From Algibacter miyuki (lineage in GTDB: Bacteria; Bacteroidota; Bacteroidia; Flavobacteriales; Flavobacteriaceae), in NCBI RefSeq assembly GCF_042427745.1, contig NZ_JBHMFA010000001.1: a DNA stretch of 64,000 bases; one strand, 5' to 3'. Positions 7,574 through 17,189 of the stretch are shown here, one piece after another. Every line of letters begins with the position of its first letter. Position 1 is the first letter of the stretch. The position numbers and the translations under genes were made by a program. Below the pieces are notes generated by a model, which made no database searches, was not told the DNA's origin, and worked only from the letters and a program-made list of their open reading frames with translations.

Positions 7574-9361
7574 TTATTTTGTAAAGTTAATAAGTTGTTC
7601 GCGGTAGGCGGTAAGGAGTTTAGATTTTGAAATGTAACCGTAGTATTTTCCGTTTTTTACAACGGGTAAATTCCAGGCGCCACTGCTTTTAAATTTATCC
7701 ATAATCGTATTCATATTATCGGCGTTATAATCTATAATTCCGGCGTCGGCATGCATGAGACTATCGGCATCTACGGTGTCGTATAAATCAGAATTGAACA
7801 TGATATGACGCACGTCGTCTAGACGGATAACACCGAGAAATTCGTGATTATCATTAACCACAGGAAAATGATTTCTGGACGATTTGGCGACGGCATTCTT
7901 GAGGATGTCGCCGAGTTTCATATCTGGTTTTAGGGTAATGAAATTCGTTTCGATTACTTTATCGATATCTAAAACCATGAGTACGTTTTGATCTTTATCG
8001 TGGGTCATAAGTTCGCCACGTTCGGCAAGTTTTAGCGTATATATAGAATGGGAAATGTAAGATTTTGTAATACTGAATGAAATGGCTGAAACAAGCATTA
8101 GAGGCACAAAAAGTTCGTATCCGCTAGTAATTTCTGCTATGAGGAAAATCGCGGTAAGCGGTGCATGAAGTACGCCGGCCATTAAACCAGTCATCCCGAT
8201 GAGTGTGAAATTAGATTCGGATACATGAAAACCGAGCCCGATATTATTCACGATTTTAGCGAAAGCATTTCCGAGTGCGCTACCCATAACCAATGTTGGG
8301 ATAAATACACCGCCAACACCTCCGGCTCCAAAAGTGGTGGTCATGGCAATGGCTTTAAAAATGGCAATGCCAATTAAAAGCGCGATAACAATCCAAATAT
8401 TACTGAGGTCTAAATTGAATGGTGTTTTACCAATGGCTGCAAGGTGGTCGCCTTTGAGTAAGTTATTCATAATACCGTAGCCCTCACCGTATAGCGGCGG
8501 GATAAAATAAAGGATAGTACCAATGGCTAAAGCACCAATTAGTAGACGTACGGCACGACTTTCGAATTGTTTGAAAAAGTTGGTTATCGCAAAAAATACT
8601 TTTGAAAAATAAACAGATGCCATGGCGGTTACCACCCCAAGGATGATGTAAAAACCGATGTCGTTAACTTCAAATTTATCGGTGAGTTCGAAACGTAATA
8701 GCACGTCGGTACCTAAAAACATGTAAGAGGTAAGTACTGCGGAAACAGATGCGAGTAATAGTGGTACCAATGAGGCAAATGCAATATCTAAACTGAAAAT
8801 TTCTACGGCGAAAATAATGGCGGCAATGGGGGCTTTAAACATGGATGCCATAGCACCAGCGGCTGCACAACCGATTAGTAAAAGTCGAGTTTTAGTACTC
8901 ATGTGGAGTAAACGTGCGGCATTGGAACCTAAAGCAGAACCCACGCTTACGGCAGGACCTTGTAAACCTACTGAACCTCCAAAACCTGCGGTAAGTGGTG
9001 CTGTGATTAAGGACGCGTATATATTATATTTGGGGATGATGCCATTTAATTTTGAAATGGCGTGTAATGTTGATGAAATACCATGGCCAATATGCTTTTT
9101 TAACCAAACTTGCTTAATGATGTAAACAAGCAGCAAACCTATAATAGGAAATATAAAATAGAGCGCGTGATGATGGTTTCTGAAAGCTTCTAATTCTAAT
9201 AATAAACGAATGTAATGCGTTAAGTTTTTAAGCACCACGGTACCCATTCCGGCAAGAAAACCGGTTAGAATACTCAGGATATAAATAAACTGGTTTTCGG
9301 AAATGTGTTTGTATTTCCAAAGCAAGAATTTACGTAATAAACTTTTGGTAGATCGTGGCAT
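7574..9361 (-). CDS. CLC-family chloride channel/antiporter with CBS pair, Gln at gating-Glu position
   Basis: The 595-residue product has the CLC membrane fold (about residues 25-445) with GHGISSTLHA, GSVGLQGPAVSVGSA, FKAPIAAIIFAVEIF and GAGGVGGVFIPTLVMGS. Two CBS domains follow (about residues 460-595, with SRNHFPVVNDN and GAWNLPVVKNG). The external gating glutamate of the GxEGP motif is replaced by glutamine (Gln134, codon CAA). By eye alignment the inner proton-glutamate position after FAVE is Ile188. Both changes are channel-like in known CLC proteins. A close paralogue with the normal Glu lies directly upstream, so this looks like a tandem duplication in which one copy has changed mechanism. 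Substrate (chloride, nitrate or other anion) is not decided by sequence. Confidence 0.85.
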   Translation of the reverse strand: MPRSTKSLLRKFLLWKYKHISENQFIYILSILTGFLAGMGTVVLKNLTHYIRLLLELEAFRNHHHALYFIFPIIGLLLVYIIKQVWLKKHIGHGISSTLHAISKLNGIIPKYNIYASLITAPLTAGFGGSVGLQGPAVSVGSALGSNAARLLHMSTKTRLLLIGCAAAGAMASMFKAPIAAIIFAVEIFSLDIAFASLVPLLLASVSAVLTSYMFLGTDVLLRFELTDKFEVNDIGFYIILGVVTAMASVYFSKVFFAITNFFKQFESRAVRLLIGALAIGTILYFIPPLYGEGYGIMNNLLKGDHLAAIGKTPFNLDLSNIWIVIALLIGIAIFKAIAMTTTFGAGGVGGVFIPTLVMGSALGNAFAKIVNNIGLGFHVSESNFTLIGMTGLMAGVLHAPLTAIFLIAEITSGYELFVPLMLVSAISFSITKSYISHSIYTLKLAERGELMTHDKDQNVLMVLDIDKVIETNFITLKPDMKLGDILKNAVAKSSRNHFPVVNDNHEFLGVIRLDDVRHIMFNSDLYDTVDADSLMHADAGIIDYNADNMNTIMDKFKSSGAWNLPVVKNGKYYGYISKSKLLTAYREQLINFTK

Positions 9362-9462
9362 TAGTTACTGAATTCAGTATAAAATTACAAAAAAAACATG
9401 GATGTGTTCAATTTTAAGCACTTAACTTTAATAGCGTCGATATTCTCTTTATGTTTTGGTTT

Positions 9463-11256
9463 TTACGACTGGTCTTGAAGATTTATTAATTGACGACGGT
9501 AAGCTGTGAGTAGCTTAGATTTTGAGATGAAACCATAATATTTTCCGTCTTTTTTTACGGGTAAATTCCAGGCGCTACTGTCTTGAAATTTTTTCATAAT
9601 ATCGGTCATTTTATCTTTGTCGAGGTTGATTACTTCGGGTGGTTTCTGCATTAAATCGGAAGCAAAAACATTGTTGTATAAAGATTGATCGAACATAATA
9701 GGGCGTAAATCGTCTAAAAGAATAATGCCTTCTAATTTCTGGGTATCCTTTTTTACAACAGGATAGATATTTCGTTTCGATTTAATTACCGCTTTCTGGA
9801 TGATTTGCTCTAAAGTCATGTTCGGATTTAAAATCATAAAGTTGGTTTCAATAACTTTATCGATATCCATTAAAGTTAAAACGGCGTGGTCTTTATCGTG
9901 GGTAATTAATTCGCCTTTTCTACCTAATTCCATATTGTAAACCGAATGGGGTTTAAAATATTTGGTAATACTGAAAGATATGGTTGCGGTAATCATTAGA
10001 GGAACAAAAAGCTCATAACCGCCCGTAAGTTCAGCAATTAAGAAAATGGCCGTAAGTGGCGCATGCAAAACACCAGCTAAAACACCCGCCATACCAACTA
10101 GGGTAAAATTACTTTCGGAAATTGGCGTATTTATTAATCCGCTGTTGTTAATTATTTTGGATATGCAAAAGCCCATAATACTACCCATAAAAAGGGTTGG
10201 TGCAAAAATACCACCAACACCACCGGCTCCAAAGGTGAGTCCGCTAGCTATAATTTTAAAAAGCATAAGTGCGGTTAGAAGTAAAACAACGTTCCAAATA
10301 TTGGTTAAATCCATTTGAAACAAGTTGTTTTCCAAAGCTTTTTCGGGATTGCCAACAATAAGATTATTAATAACGTCGAAACCTTCACCATATAAAGGCG
10401 GAATTAAAAACACAAGTAAGCCAATACCAATACCACCAATAAGTAGTTTTTTTATTGGGCTACCAATAGTGTCGAAAAACTTTTGAATTCTATCGTAAAC
10501 TTCCGTGAAATAAATGGATACAAAGGCCGCAACAATTCCTAAGATGATATAGAATGGCGCATCGGCAAGGTAGAATTTATCTTCAATTCTGAAAGGTAAA
10601 ATAACGTCGCTTCCGAAGAAAAAACGTGAGGTTAAAATTGCTGAAAGTGATGCTAATAAAAGTGGTAACATAGATGCGATAGTTAAATCGAGACTAAACA
10701 CTTCAATCGCAAAAATAATAGCCGCAATAGGCGCTTTAAAAATAGAGCTCATGGCACCAGCAGACGCACATCCAATAAGGAGGGTTCTGGTGGTTTGGTT
10801 CATGTGGAACATGCGCGAAATATTAGATCCTAACGCAGCACCTGTGGCTACGGTTGGTCCCTCTAAACCTACGGAGCCTCCAAAGCCAACGGTTAATGGC
10901 GCGGTTAAAATAGAACCAAACATTTGAAAGGGTTTCATGAGTCCTTTTCGTTTTGAAATGGCATATAATGTGGATGGAATACCGTGACTGACTTTATTCC
11001 GGATAACGTATTTTATACTAAGGTAAGCTAGAGTTAAACCGATAATGGGAAATAGAAAATAAAAGGCATGATGATAGTCTTTTACTAATTTGCCTTCTAA
11101 TAAATGCTGGATAAAGTGCGTTAAGTTTTTTAAAACTACAGCGCCCATTCCGGATGCGAAACCAATAATGATACTAAGCAGGTAAACAAACTGGCGTTTG
11201 GAGATGTGTTTGGCTCTCCAAATAAGAATTTGTTTTAAGATGGTTTTTTTAGGCAT
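9463..11256 (-). CDS. CLC-family chloride transporter/channel with CBS pair
   Basis: The 597-residue paralogue of the protein at 7574-9361 has the same layout: CLC core, then two CBS domains that bind nucleotides in relatives. It keeps the external gating glutamate (Glu132 in GSVGLEGPTVATGA). The internal proton-Glu position is Val186 in FAIEVF, as in channels. The filter-loop GAGGVGGIFAPTLFMGS and SVYNMEL tyrosine are present. It lies 101 bp upstream of the Gln-containing copy and 1 bp downstream of the DUF6503-like gene, so the leftward genes 11974 to 7323 may form one transcript. Family assignment is firm; transport mode is inferred. Confidence 0.87.
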   Translation of the reverse strand: MPKKTILKQILIWRAKHISKRQFVYLLSIIIGFASGMGAVVLKNLTHFIQHLLEGKLVKDYHHAFYFLFPIIGLTLAYLSIKYVIRNKVSHGIPSTLYAISKRKGLMKPFQMFGSILTAPLTVGFGGSVGLEGPTVATGAALGSNISRMFHMNQTTRTLLIGCASAGAMSSIFKAPIAAIIFAIEVFSLDLTIASMLPLLLASLSAILTSRFFFGSDVILPFRIEDKFYLADAPFYIILGIVAAFVSIYFTEVYDRIQKFFDTIGSPIKKLLIGGIGIGLLVFLIPPLYGEGFDVINNLIVGNPEKALENNLFQMDLTNIWNVVLLLTALMLFKIIASGLTFGAGGVGGIFAPTLFMGSIMGFCISKIINNSGLINTPISESNFTLVGMAGVLAGVLHAPLTAIFLIAELTGGYELFVPLMITATISFSITKYFKPHSVYNMELGRKGELITHDKDHAVLTLMDIDKVIETNFMILNPNMTLEQIIQKAVIKSKRNIYPVVKKDTQKLEGIILLDDLRPIMFDQSLYNNVFASDLMQKPPEVINLDKDKMTDIMKKFQDSSAWNLPVKKDGKYYGFISKSKLLTAYRRQLINLQDQS

Positions 11257-11257
11257 T

Positions 11258-11974
11258 TTAGTTTTGTACGGATTTAGATAAAATATCGGTTGCTAGATAT
11301 CCATCATTTTTATTGAAATACCAAGCTCTGTTTTTTGGCATTTTTATCCCGTTTATGGTTTCTAAACCGGTTAGCAGGATGTATTCGCCATCGTTTTTGC
11401 TTTCATCTTTAAAGAACTGATAAACTTCCATGGCGTAGGTTTCTGGATTAAAGTAGAAATACCAAGTATCTTTACCAACTTCTTTTTGGTAAGTAGCTTT
11501 TAAAACTAAATATTCTTTTCCTTTAAAAGTTTTTTGAGTTACTTTTTGATCTATTATAGTGCCTTCATCATTTAATTTCATTGGTAAACCGTACAAGTAG
11601 GTGTAGTAGTTTTTAAATAATTTTGCGCGCTTACAGCTTAAGTTATGCTCTTTTTTAAGTGCATCCGTTAAGTTGGTATTGCCGTTAATAGATAAGGTGC
11701 AGTCTGATTTGTTAACAACGGACTCCGCAAGTATCGTGTCTTTTTGAGTTTGTAAAGCAAAATATTCTTTAGGTAAACTTATTGAAATATTACTTATTCG
11801 TTCGGGTTTGTTGGGCATGTTCATGGTAACTGAAAATGCGCCTTCAAAGTTTTTCCAATTATTATCAGGGTCGTGAAATTGTATAGATTTCTCTAATAAT
11901 TCAGCACCCGTAATATCTTGGGATAAACCGATTGTTGATACGAAAAGTAAGCAAAGAAGGATTAAATTTTTCAT
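11258..11974 (-). CDS. DUF6503-like exported protein
   Basis: The 238-residue protein has a signal peptide (LILLCLLFVSTIGLSQ) and a beta-rich body resembling the flavobacterial DUF6503 group, whose fold recalls LolA-type envelope proteins. Landmarks are GAELLEKSIQFHDPDNNW near the start, KYYLVLKA-type strands (EYLVLKATYQKEVGKDTW) and FYFNPETYAMEVYQF. Family naming is from memory of the pattern, so it is moderate. The stop touches the start of the CLC gene at 11256, which suggests translational coupling. A terminator separates it from aspS. Confidence 0.65.
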   Translation of the reverse strand: MKNLILLCLLFVSTIGLSQDITGAELLEKSIQFHDPDNNWKNFEGAFSVTMNMPNKPERISNISISLPKEYFALQTQKDTILAESVVNKSDCTLSINGNTNLTDALKKEHNLSCKRAKLFKNYYTYLYGLPMKLNDEGTIIDQKVTQKTFKGKEYLVLKATYQKEVGKDTWYFYFNPETYAMEVYQFFKDESKNDGEYILLTGLETINGIKMPKNRAWYFNKNDGYLATDILSKSVQN

Positions 11975-11988
11975 GTATTTGGTTTACT

Positions 11989-12014
11989 AAAAAATCCTGC
12001 AAAAGCAGGATTTT
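11989..12014 (-). terminator. Terminator after aspS
   Basis: The minus strand reads AAAATCCTGC, TTTT, GCAGGATTTTTT: a perfect stem followed by a T-run, directly behind the aspS stop. Confidence 0.85.
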
Positions 12015-12018
12015 AATA

Positions 12019-13773
12019 TTATGATTTTAAATTAAGTTTTAAGCTTAACTCTGTTAATTGATCATCATCAATTGGGGCGGGTGCATCGATCATTACATCT
12101 CGGCCCGAATTGTTTTTTGGAAAGGCAATAAAATCTCGAATAGTTTCTTGTCCGCCTAAAATAGCAACCAATCGGTCTAATCCAAAAGCTAAACCGCCGT
12201 GTGGTGGAGCACCATATTCAAAGGCATCCATTAGAAATCCAAACTGTGCTTTTGCTTCTTCTTCAGAAAAACCTAAATGTTTCAGCATGATGGCTTGCGT
12301 GGCTTTATCGTGAATACGAATAGAACCTCCTCCAATTTCGTTACCGTTTAAAACTAAATCGTAAGCATTGGCTTTTACTTCGCCTGGGTTAGAGTCTAAA
12401 AGTTCTATCTGTCCCGGTTTTGGCGATGTAAATGGGTGGTGCATGGCGTGGTAATGTCCGGTTTCTTCATCCAGTTCCAGTAAAGGGAAATCGATAACCC
12501 AAAGTGGAGCAAATACTTTGGGATCTCTCAATCCTAAGCGTTCTGCTAATTCCATACGTAAAGCACTTAATTGTGCGCGTACTTTATTTGTATCTCCAGA
12601 AAGTACACAAACTAAGTCGCCTGCTTTGGCGCCTGTAATTTCTGCCCATTTGGCTAAATCGTCTTGGTCGTAAAATTTATCTACGGAAGATTTGAAGCTT
12701 CCATCGTCATTACAACGTGAATAAATCATGCCTAAAGCACCAACTTGCGGACGCTTTACCCAGTCTATTAATTTATCAATTTCTTTTCTAGTGTAGCTAT
12801 TTCCACCTGGTACAGCAATACCAACAACTAATTCAGCATTGTTGAATACCCCAAATTCTTTATGTTGTGTTACCGCGTTTAATTCGCCAAATTCCATACC
12901 GAAACGGATGTCTGGTTTATCGTTTCCGTATAAACGCATTGCATCGTCGTAAAGCATTCTTGGGAATTTTTCAATTTCAACACCATTCACTTCTTTTAAT
13001 AAATGACGGGTTAAACCTTCAAACACATTTAAAATATCTTCTTGGTCAACAAATGCCATTTCACAATCTATTTGTGTAAACTCGGGTTGTCTATCGGCGC
13101 GTAAATCTTCATCTCTAAAGCATTTTACAATCTGAAAATATTTATCCATACCACCAACCATAAGCAGTTGCTTAAAGGTTTGAGGCGATTGTGGAAGGGC
13201 GTAAAATTCACCAGCATTCATACGTGATGGAACTACGAAATCGCGTGCGCCTTCAGGAGTAGATTTTATTAAATATGGTGTTTCAACTTCGATAAAGCCT
13301 TCAGTAGAAAGATAATTTCTAACCGCTTGAGATACTTTAGATCTAAAAATTAAACTGTTTTTTACCGGGTTACGACGAATATCTAAATAACGATATTTCA
13401 TTCTAATATCTTCGCCTCCATCGGTTTTGTCTTCAATAGTAAAAGGAGGTAGTATCGATTTGTTTAAAATAATAAGCTCGGAAACTAAAATTTCTATGTC
13501 TCCCGTTGGCATATTCGGGTTTTTTGAAGCACGTTCAATAACCGTTCCTTTAACTTGAATTACGAACTCACGTCCCAAATGTTGGGCTTGTTCTATTAAA
13601 TCTTTGCTAGTACGCTCTTCATCAAAAACAAGTTGAGTGATACCGTAACGGTCGCGTAAATCGACCCAAACAATAAAACCTTTATCTCTAGACTTTTGCA
13701 CCCAACCAGATAGGGTTACTTCTGTATTAATGTGTGCCGCAGTTAATTCGCCGCAATTATGACTTCTGTACAT
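12019..13773 (-). CDS. aspS: Aspartyl-tRNA synthetase
   Basis: This class II synthetase charges tRNA-Asp. The 584 residues comprise an N-terminal OB-fold (about 1-110, SGWVQKSRDKGFIVWVDLRD) and the catalytic core with motif 2 (FRDEDLRADRQPEFTQID). The bacterial GAD insertion lies in the middle, and motif 3 (GGLAFGLDRLVAILGG) is near the end. I choose the ATG at 13771-13773 (MYRSHNCGEL), since the frame's earlier ATG overlaps the -7 box of a good promoter. Bacterial-type length. Whether it is discriminating or also charges tRNA-Asn is unclear, but asnS at 56002-57435 makes the indirect route unnecessary. Confidence 0.95.
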   Translation of the reverse strand: MYRSHNCGELTAAHINTEVTLSGWVQKSRDKGFIVWVDLRDRYGITQLVFDEERTSKDLIEQAQHLGREFVIQVKGTVIERASKNPNMPTGDIEILVSELIILNKSILPPFTIEDKTDGGEDIRMKYRYLDIRRNPVKNSLIFRSKVSQAVRNYLSTEGFIEVETPYLIKSTPEGARDFVVPSRMNAGEFYALPQSPQTFKQLLMVGGMDKYFQIVKCFRDEDLRADRQPEFTQIDCEMAFVDQEDILNVFEGLTRHLLKEVNGVEIEKFPRMLYDDAMRLYGNDKPDIRFGMEFGELNAVTQHKEFGVFNNAELVVGIAVPGGNSYTRKEIDKLIDWVKRPQVGALGMIYSRCNDDGSFKSSVDKFYDQDDLAKWAEITGAKAGDLVCVLSGDTNKVRAQLSALRMELAERLGLRDPKVFAPLWVIDFPLLELDEETGHYHAMHHPFTSPKPGQIELLDSNPGEVKANAYDLVLNGNEIGGGSIRIHDKATQAIMLKHLGFSEEEAKAQFGFLMDAFEYGAPPHGGLAFGLDRLVAILGGQETIRDFIAFPKNNSGRDVMIDAPAPIDDDQLTELSLKLNLKS

Positions 13774-13791
13774 TGTTGTAAAATTGAGGTG

Positions 13792-13821
13792 CAAATTTAA
13801 CCCAAATTATGCAATTACAAA
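13792..13821 (-). promoter_or_regulatory. Bacteroidota-type promoter of aspS
   Basis: On the minus strand TTTG (13818-13821) and TAAATTTG (13792-13799) are spaced by 18 bases, matching the -33/-7 consensus of the primary sigma factor of this phylum. The predicted start lies about 12 nt before the aspS ATG at 13773, which supports that start. Confidence 0.65.
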
Positions 13822-14124
13822 TCTATTCGGTCGCAAATATTGATTAAATAGGGTTGCGTTATGATGTTTTTAGAGTTAATCGCCTAGATGTGTTGTTGAA
13901 GAGGGGAGAGGCGAGTCTGTTTGAGTCTTTTTTTGATGCTGTTTTTAAGCGATGCTGGATGGTGTTGAAACCTTGGGTTGATTTTAATTTTTATATTATT
14001 GGCAATTATCATATTGATATTTTTTAGCTTAAAAATCAATAATATATATGGTTTGTTACGGTATCTTTTGTTAAAATGCTATATGTAGATGGAATATTAT
14101 GTTAATTTTTTATTAAGAAAAACG
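13822..14124. other. Intergenic stretch without recognised content
   Basis: About 300 bases between the divergent aspS and first TonB receptor genes. It is AT-rich with no convincing open frame, RNA gene or hairpin; it presumably carries promoter and control DNA of the receptor. Confidence 0.5.
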
Positions 14125-14160
14125 ATAATATGTATATATTAGCTATAACTAATTCAAAAT
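14125..14160 (+). promoter_or_regulatory. Leader element shared by the two TonB receptor genes, copy A
   Basis: A 36-bp block that matches 34 of 36 positions of 17143-17178. It includes ATATATTAGCT and TAACTAATTCAAAAT and ends 11 bases before the start codon, at exactly the same distance as in copy B. Confidence 0.7.
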
Positions 14161-14171
14161 AAACTAATTAT

Positions 14172-16802
14172 ATGACTAAATTTTTAAATCATTTTGGGAT
14201 GATGTTTCTGTTATTTATAGGCACATCGGGAACGCTAATCGCACAAGAGGTTTCGGGTGTGGTAAGTGACGAATCTGGTGCTTTGCCAGGTGTATCGGTA
14301 ATTGTTAAAGGAACAACTACGGGGACCACAACAGATTTCGATGGTAAATACTCCATAAGTGCCGATAGTAACGCTGTTTTGGTGTTTTCGTACGTGGGTT
14401 ATGAAACTCAGGAAAAAGCAGTTTCAGGAAATAAAATGAATGTTACCATGCAATCGGGAGTGGCTTTAGATGCTATTGTTTTAACAGGAAATAGAGCAAA
14501 ACCAAGAACTATTTTAGATTCACCTGTGCCTATTGATAATATAGGTTTAGATGAAATGCGTAAAACGGGACAGCCAACTATTGATAAAATGTTGACTTAT
14601 AAAGTGCCATCGTTTAACTCGTCTACTCAAGCTGTTTCTGATGCTACAGCGCATTTTGATCCTGCAGATTTACGTGGCTTAGGACCAAGTAGAACGTTGG
14701 TTTTAGTAAATGGAAAGCGTAAAAACCAAAGTGCATTAGTGTATATTAATGATACGCCAGGAAAAGGTGAAGTTGGTGTAGATTTAAAAAGTATTCCTGC
14801 TGCTGCCATTGAGCGTATCGAGGTTTTAAGAGATGGTGCTTCGGCACAATATGGCTCTGATGCTATTGCGGGTGTTATCAATATGGTATTAAAAAAGAAC
14901 GTTGAATATACTACGGTCAATGTAAAATCGGGGATGACAACCGAAGGAGATGGTTTTAATTTTGGTGTGGATTTAAACACAGGCTTATCTGGTGATAATG
15001 GTGCGTATTTAAATTTTACTGCGGGATATTACGAACAAGAAAAAACCAATAGACCAGGGGCTCCTGGAACAGATGCTTTAATTGGAGTGTATGCTGGTGA
15101 TCAGACTTGGGGAGATTGGTTAGCTAATAATCCTGAATTAGGGATGAACGTTGGGCAACCCGAGTTAAAAAAACTCGATTTGTTTTTTAACGCAGGAGTG
15201 CCTTTCAAAAATGATTCAGGTGAGTTTTATACTTTTGGAGGTGTAACGTCTAGACAAGGCACAAGTTTTGCGTTATACAGAGCGCCTTACTGGGTTGGAG
15301 ATCCATATAATTTATTACACGAAGCGGGTTCTGATTATAATGGGTTTCAGCCCACTTTTGAAACCGATGTTGTCGATAACAACTTAACGGCTGGTGTAAA
15401 GTGGAAATTATTTAACTTCGATGTCGATTTTAGTGGAACATACGGAAGAAACAGAATTGATTACGATGTAAACAACACTTTAAATATAGACTTAGGAGCA
15501 AATAGTCCAATTGAATTTGCTGTTGGGGGGTATACGTTTAGCAACTCGTTGGCGAATTTAGATTTGTCAAGAAGTTTAGGGCAAGTGAATATTGCTTTTG
15601 GAGCAGAAATAAAGAAAGAGAACTTTTCTGCAAGAGCAGGTGATCCTGCTTCCTACTATAATCCTACAGGGAATGGTAATGCGCAGTCTTTCCCAGGTTT
15701 ACAGCCTGCTAATGCGGTGCGTGCCGATAGACATAATTATGGTGTTTATGGCGATTTAGAATGGGAGCCAACCGATGCTTTACTAATTGGTGGAGCTATT
15801 CGATATGAAGATTTTAGCGATTTTGGAGACAATGTATCATGGAAAGTAAGTGGGCGTTACTCCTTAGGTGATAAAGGGGCTTTGAGGGCATCATATAGTA
15901 CAGGGTTTAGAGCGCCATCGTTACATCAAATATATTTAAGTAATGTGCAAACATTGGTTTCTGGTGGTAGTATTTCAAACCAAGGCACGTTTAATAATGT
16001 AGACCCAATTATTCGAGAAGATTTAGGTGTGCCGCAGCTTACTGCGGAAACATCTAAAAACATATCGGCAGGTATAACTTATAAGGTTAAACCTAACCTT
16101 TCTGTTTCAGCAGATTTTTATAATGTAAAGGTGGATGATCGTGTTTTATTTACAGGTGAAATTGGATTCGATGGCGATGATGGATCAACAAATCCAGTAG
16201 AAAGTGTATTGATAGCTAATTCTATTACCAGTTTGAAGTTTTTTGTAAATGCTGTAAGTACAAGTACTTCAGGAGTAGATTTAGTGGTTAATTATACTAA
16301 TATCGATTTAGGTAAAGGGCTCTTGAATGCTACTTTAGCGGCTAATTTTAATGAAACTACTATTGAAGGCGCAATTGATACACCTGCTATATTTGCAGCA
16401 AATGGTTACGAAATTTTCAATAGAAAGGAGCAAGCTAGAATTACATCGGCAAGACCAAAATCTAAAGTATTATTAGGTTTAGATTACGATTTAAATAAAT
16501 GGGATTTTATTGTAAATAATACTTATTTTGGCGAGGTTACGTGGCAACATGGTAGTAATCCTGCGTTCGATCAAACCTTCGCAGGTAAGGTGCTTACAGA
16601 TTTAATCGTTGGTTATGAGTTTAATGAAAAGGTTTCGGGGAACATTTCTGTAAATAATTTATTTAATGTGTATCCAGATGAATTAGATGCTAAAGGTGAT
16701 GTGGTTACCGATCTTGGAGGGCGTTTTAAATACGCTTGGGAAGTAAATCAATTTGGTTTTAACGGTACTATAATTAATGCGAGTTTAGCCTTTAAATTCT
16801 AA
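14172..16802 (+). CDS. TonB-dependent outer membrane receptor
   Basis: The 876-residue outer membrane receptor takes up an unidentified ligand using TonB-ExbBD energy. A signal peptide (to about residue 24, TLIAQ) precedes a carboxypeptidase-regulatory-like domain (about 26-100, VSGVVSDESGALPGVSVIVK). A plug follows with LRGLGPSRTLVLVNGKR and IERIEVLRDGASAQYGSDAIAGVINMVL, then a 22-strand barrel with STGFRAPSLHQIYLSN. The C-terminus ends FKF, as expected for BAM substrates. No SusD partner follows, so it is not a SusCD glycan pair but a CirA/BtuB-like receptor. Its N-terminal 100 residues and leader are nearly those of the next gene, which shows tandem duplication. Ligand unknown. Confidence 0.9.
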   Translation: MTKFLNHFGMMFLLFIGTSGTLIAQEVSGVVSDESGALPGVSVIVKGTTTGTTTDFDGKYSISADSNAVLVFSYVGYETQEKAVSGNKMNVTMQSGVALDAIVLTGNRAKPRTILDSPVPIDNIGLDEMRKTGQPTIDKMLTYKVPSFNSSTQAVSDATAHFDPADLRGLGPSRTLVLVNGKRKNQSALVYINDTPGKGEVGVDLKSIPAAAIERIEVLRDGASAQYGSDAIAGVINMVLKKNVEYTTVNVKSGMTTEGDGFNFGVDLNTGLSGDNGAYLNFTAGYYEQEKTNRPGAPGTDALIGVYAGDQTWGDWLANNPELGMNVGQPELKKLDLFFNAGVPFKNDSGEFYTFGGVTSRQGTSFALYRAPYWVGDPYNLLHEAGSDYNGFQPTFETDVVDNNLTAGVKWKLFNFDVDFSGTYGRNRIDYDVNNTLNIDLGANSPIEFAVGGYTFSNSLANLDLSRSLGQVNIAFGAEIKKENFSARAGDPASYYNPTGNGNAQSFPGLQPANAVRADRHNYGVYGDLEWEPTDALLIGGAIRYEDFSDFGDNVSWKVSGRYSLGDKGALRASYSTGFRAPSLHQIYLSNVQTLVSGGSISNQGTFNNVDPIIREDLGVPQLTAETSKNISAGITYKVKPNLSVSADFYNVKVDDRVLFTGEIGFDGDDGSTNPVESVLIANSITSLKFFVNAVSTSTSGVDLVVNYTNIDLGKGLLNATLAANFNETTIEGAIDTPAIFAANGYEIFNRKEQARITSARPKSKVLLGLDYDLNKWDFIVNNTYFGEVTWQHGSNPAFDQTFAGKVLTDLIVGYEFNEKVSGNISVNNLFNVYPDELDAKGDVVTDLGGRFKYAWEVNQFGFNGTIINASLAFKF

Positions 16803-16845
16803 AGTTAATAACGCTTGTTTTAGAAAACGTATTTTTTATTCTATA

Positions 16846-16890
16846 AACCCCAAATTTTGGCCTTTTCTCCAAAATTTGGGGTTTTTTTTT
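16846..16890 (+). terminator. Terminator after first TonB receptor
   Basis: Arms CCCCAAATTTTGG and CCAAAATTTGGGG surround a CCTTTTCT loop and are followed by nine T. This implies that the two receptor genes are separate transcripts. Confidence 0.9.
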
Positions 16891-17142
16891 AAGTTTAACA
16901 TTTTTTTTAGACTATTTAAAATAATTCTTAAATACTAATAAAACGTTAATAATACGTTTTATTTTTAAGGCTATACTTTGTGGTTTGTTTTTTAGAATAT
17001 TGATTGTCATTGAGTTATAGTTGTGTTTGGTTTTTTGTTTAAAAAAAACAAGACACAAAAACAGTTTTTTAATTTGTAAGTTTTTATATCGGAAAGGATG
17101 TTTTGTGTGTATTGTTTTACATCTAAGCATTTAATATCCAAT
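16891..17142. other. AT-rich spacer between the TonB receptor genes
   Basis: About 250 bases, very AT-rich and with runs of A and T. No gene or hairpin that I can support. It presumably carries upstream promoter DNA of the second receptor gene. Confidence 0.4.
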
Positions 17143-17178
17143 ATAATATGCATATATTAGCTTTAACTAATTCAAAAT
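17143..17178 (+). promoter_or_regulatory. Leader element shared by the two TonB receptor genes, copy B
   Basis: Thirty-six bases differing from 14125-14160 at only two positions (T/C and A/T). An in-frame ATG inside it (17148) could extend the receptor by 14 residues. I reject that start because the extension translates the shared leader, and the homologous first gene begins after it. Confidence 0.7.
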
Positions 17179-17189
17179 TATTTATTATT

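Noticed and set aside
17148..17189. N-terminal extension of the second TonB receptor
   Set aside because: It translates the leader element shared with the first receptor gene; the signal peptide begins properly at 17190.
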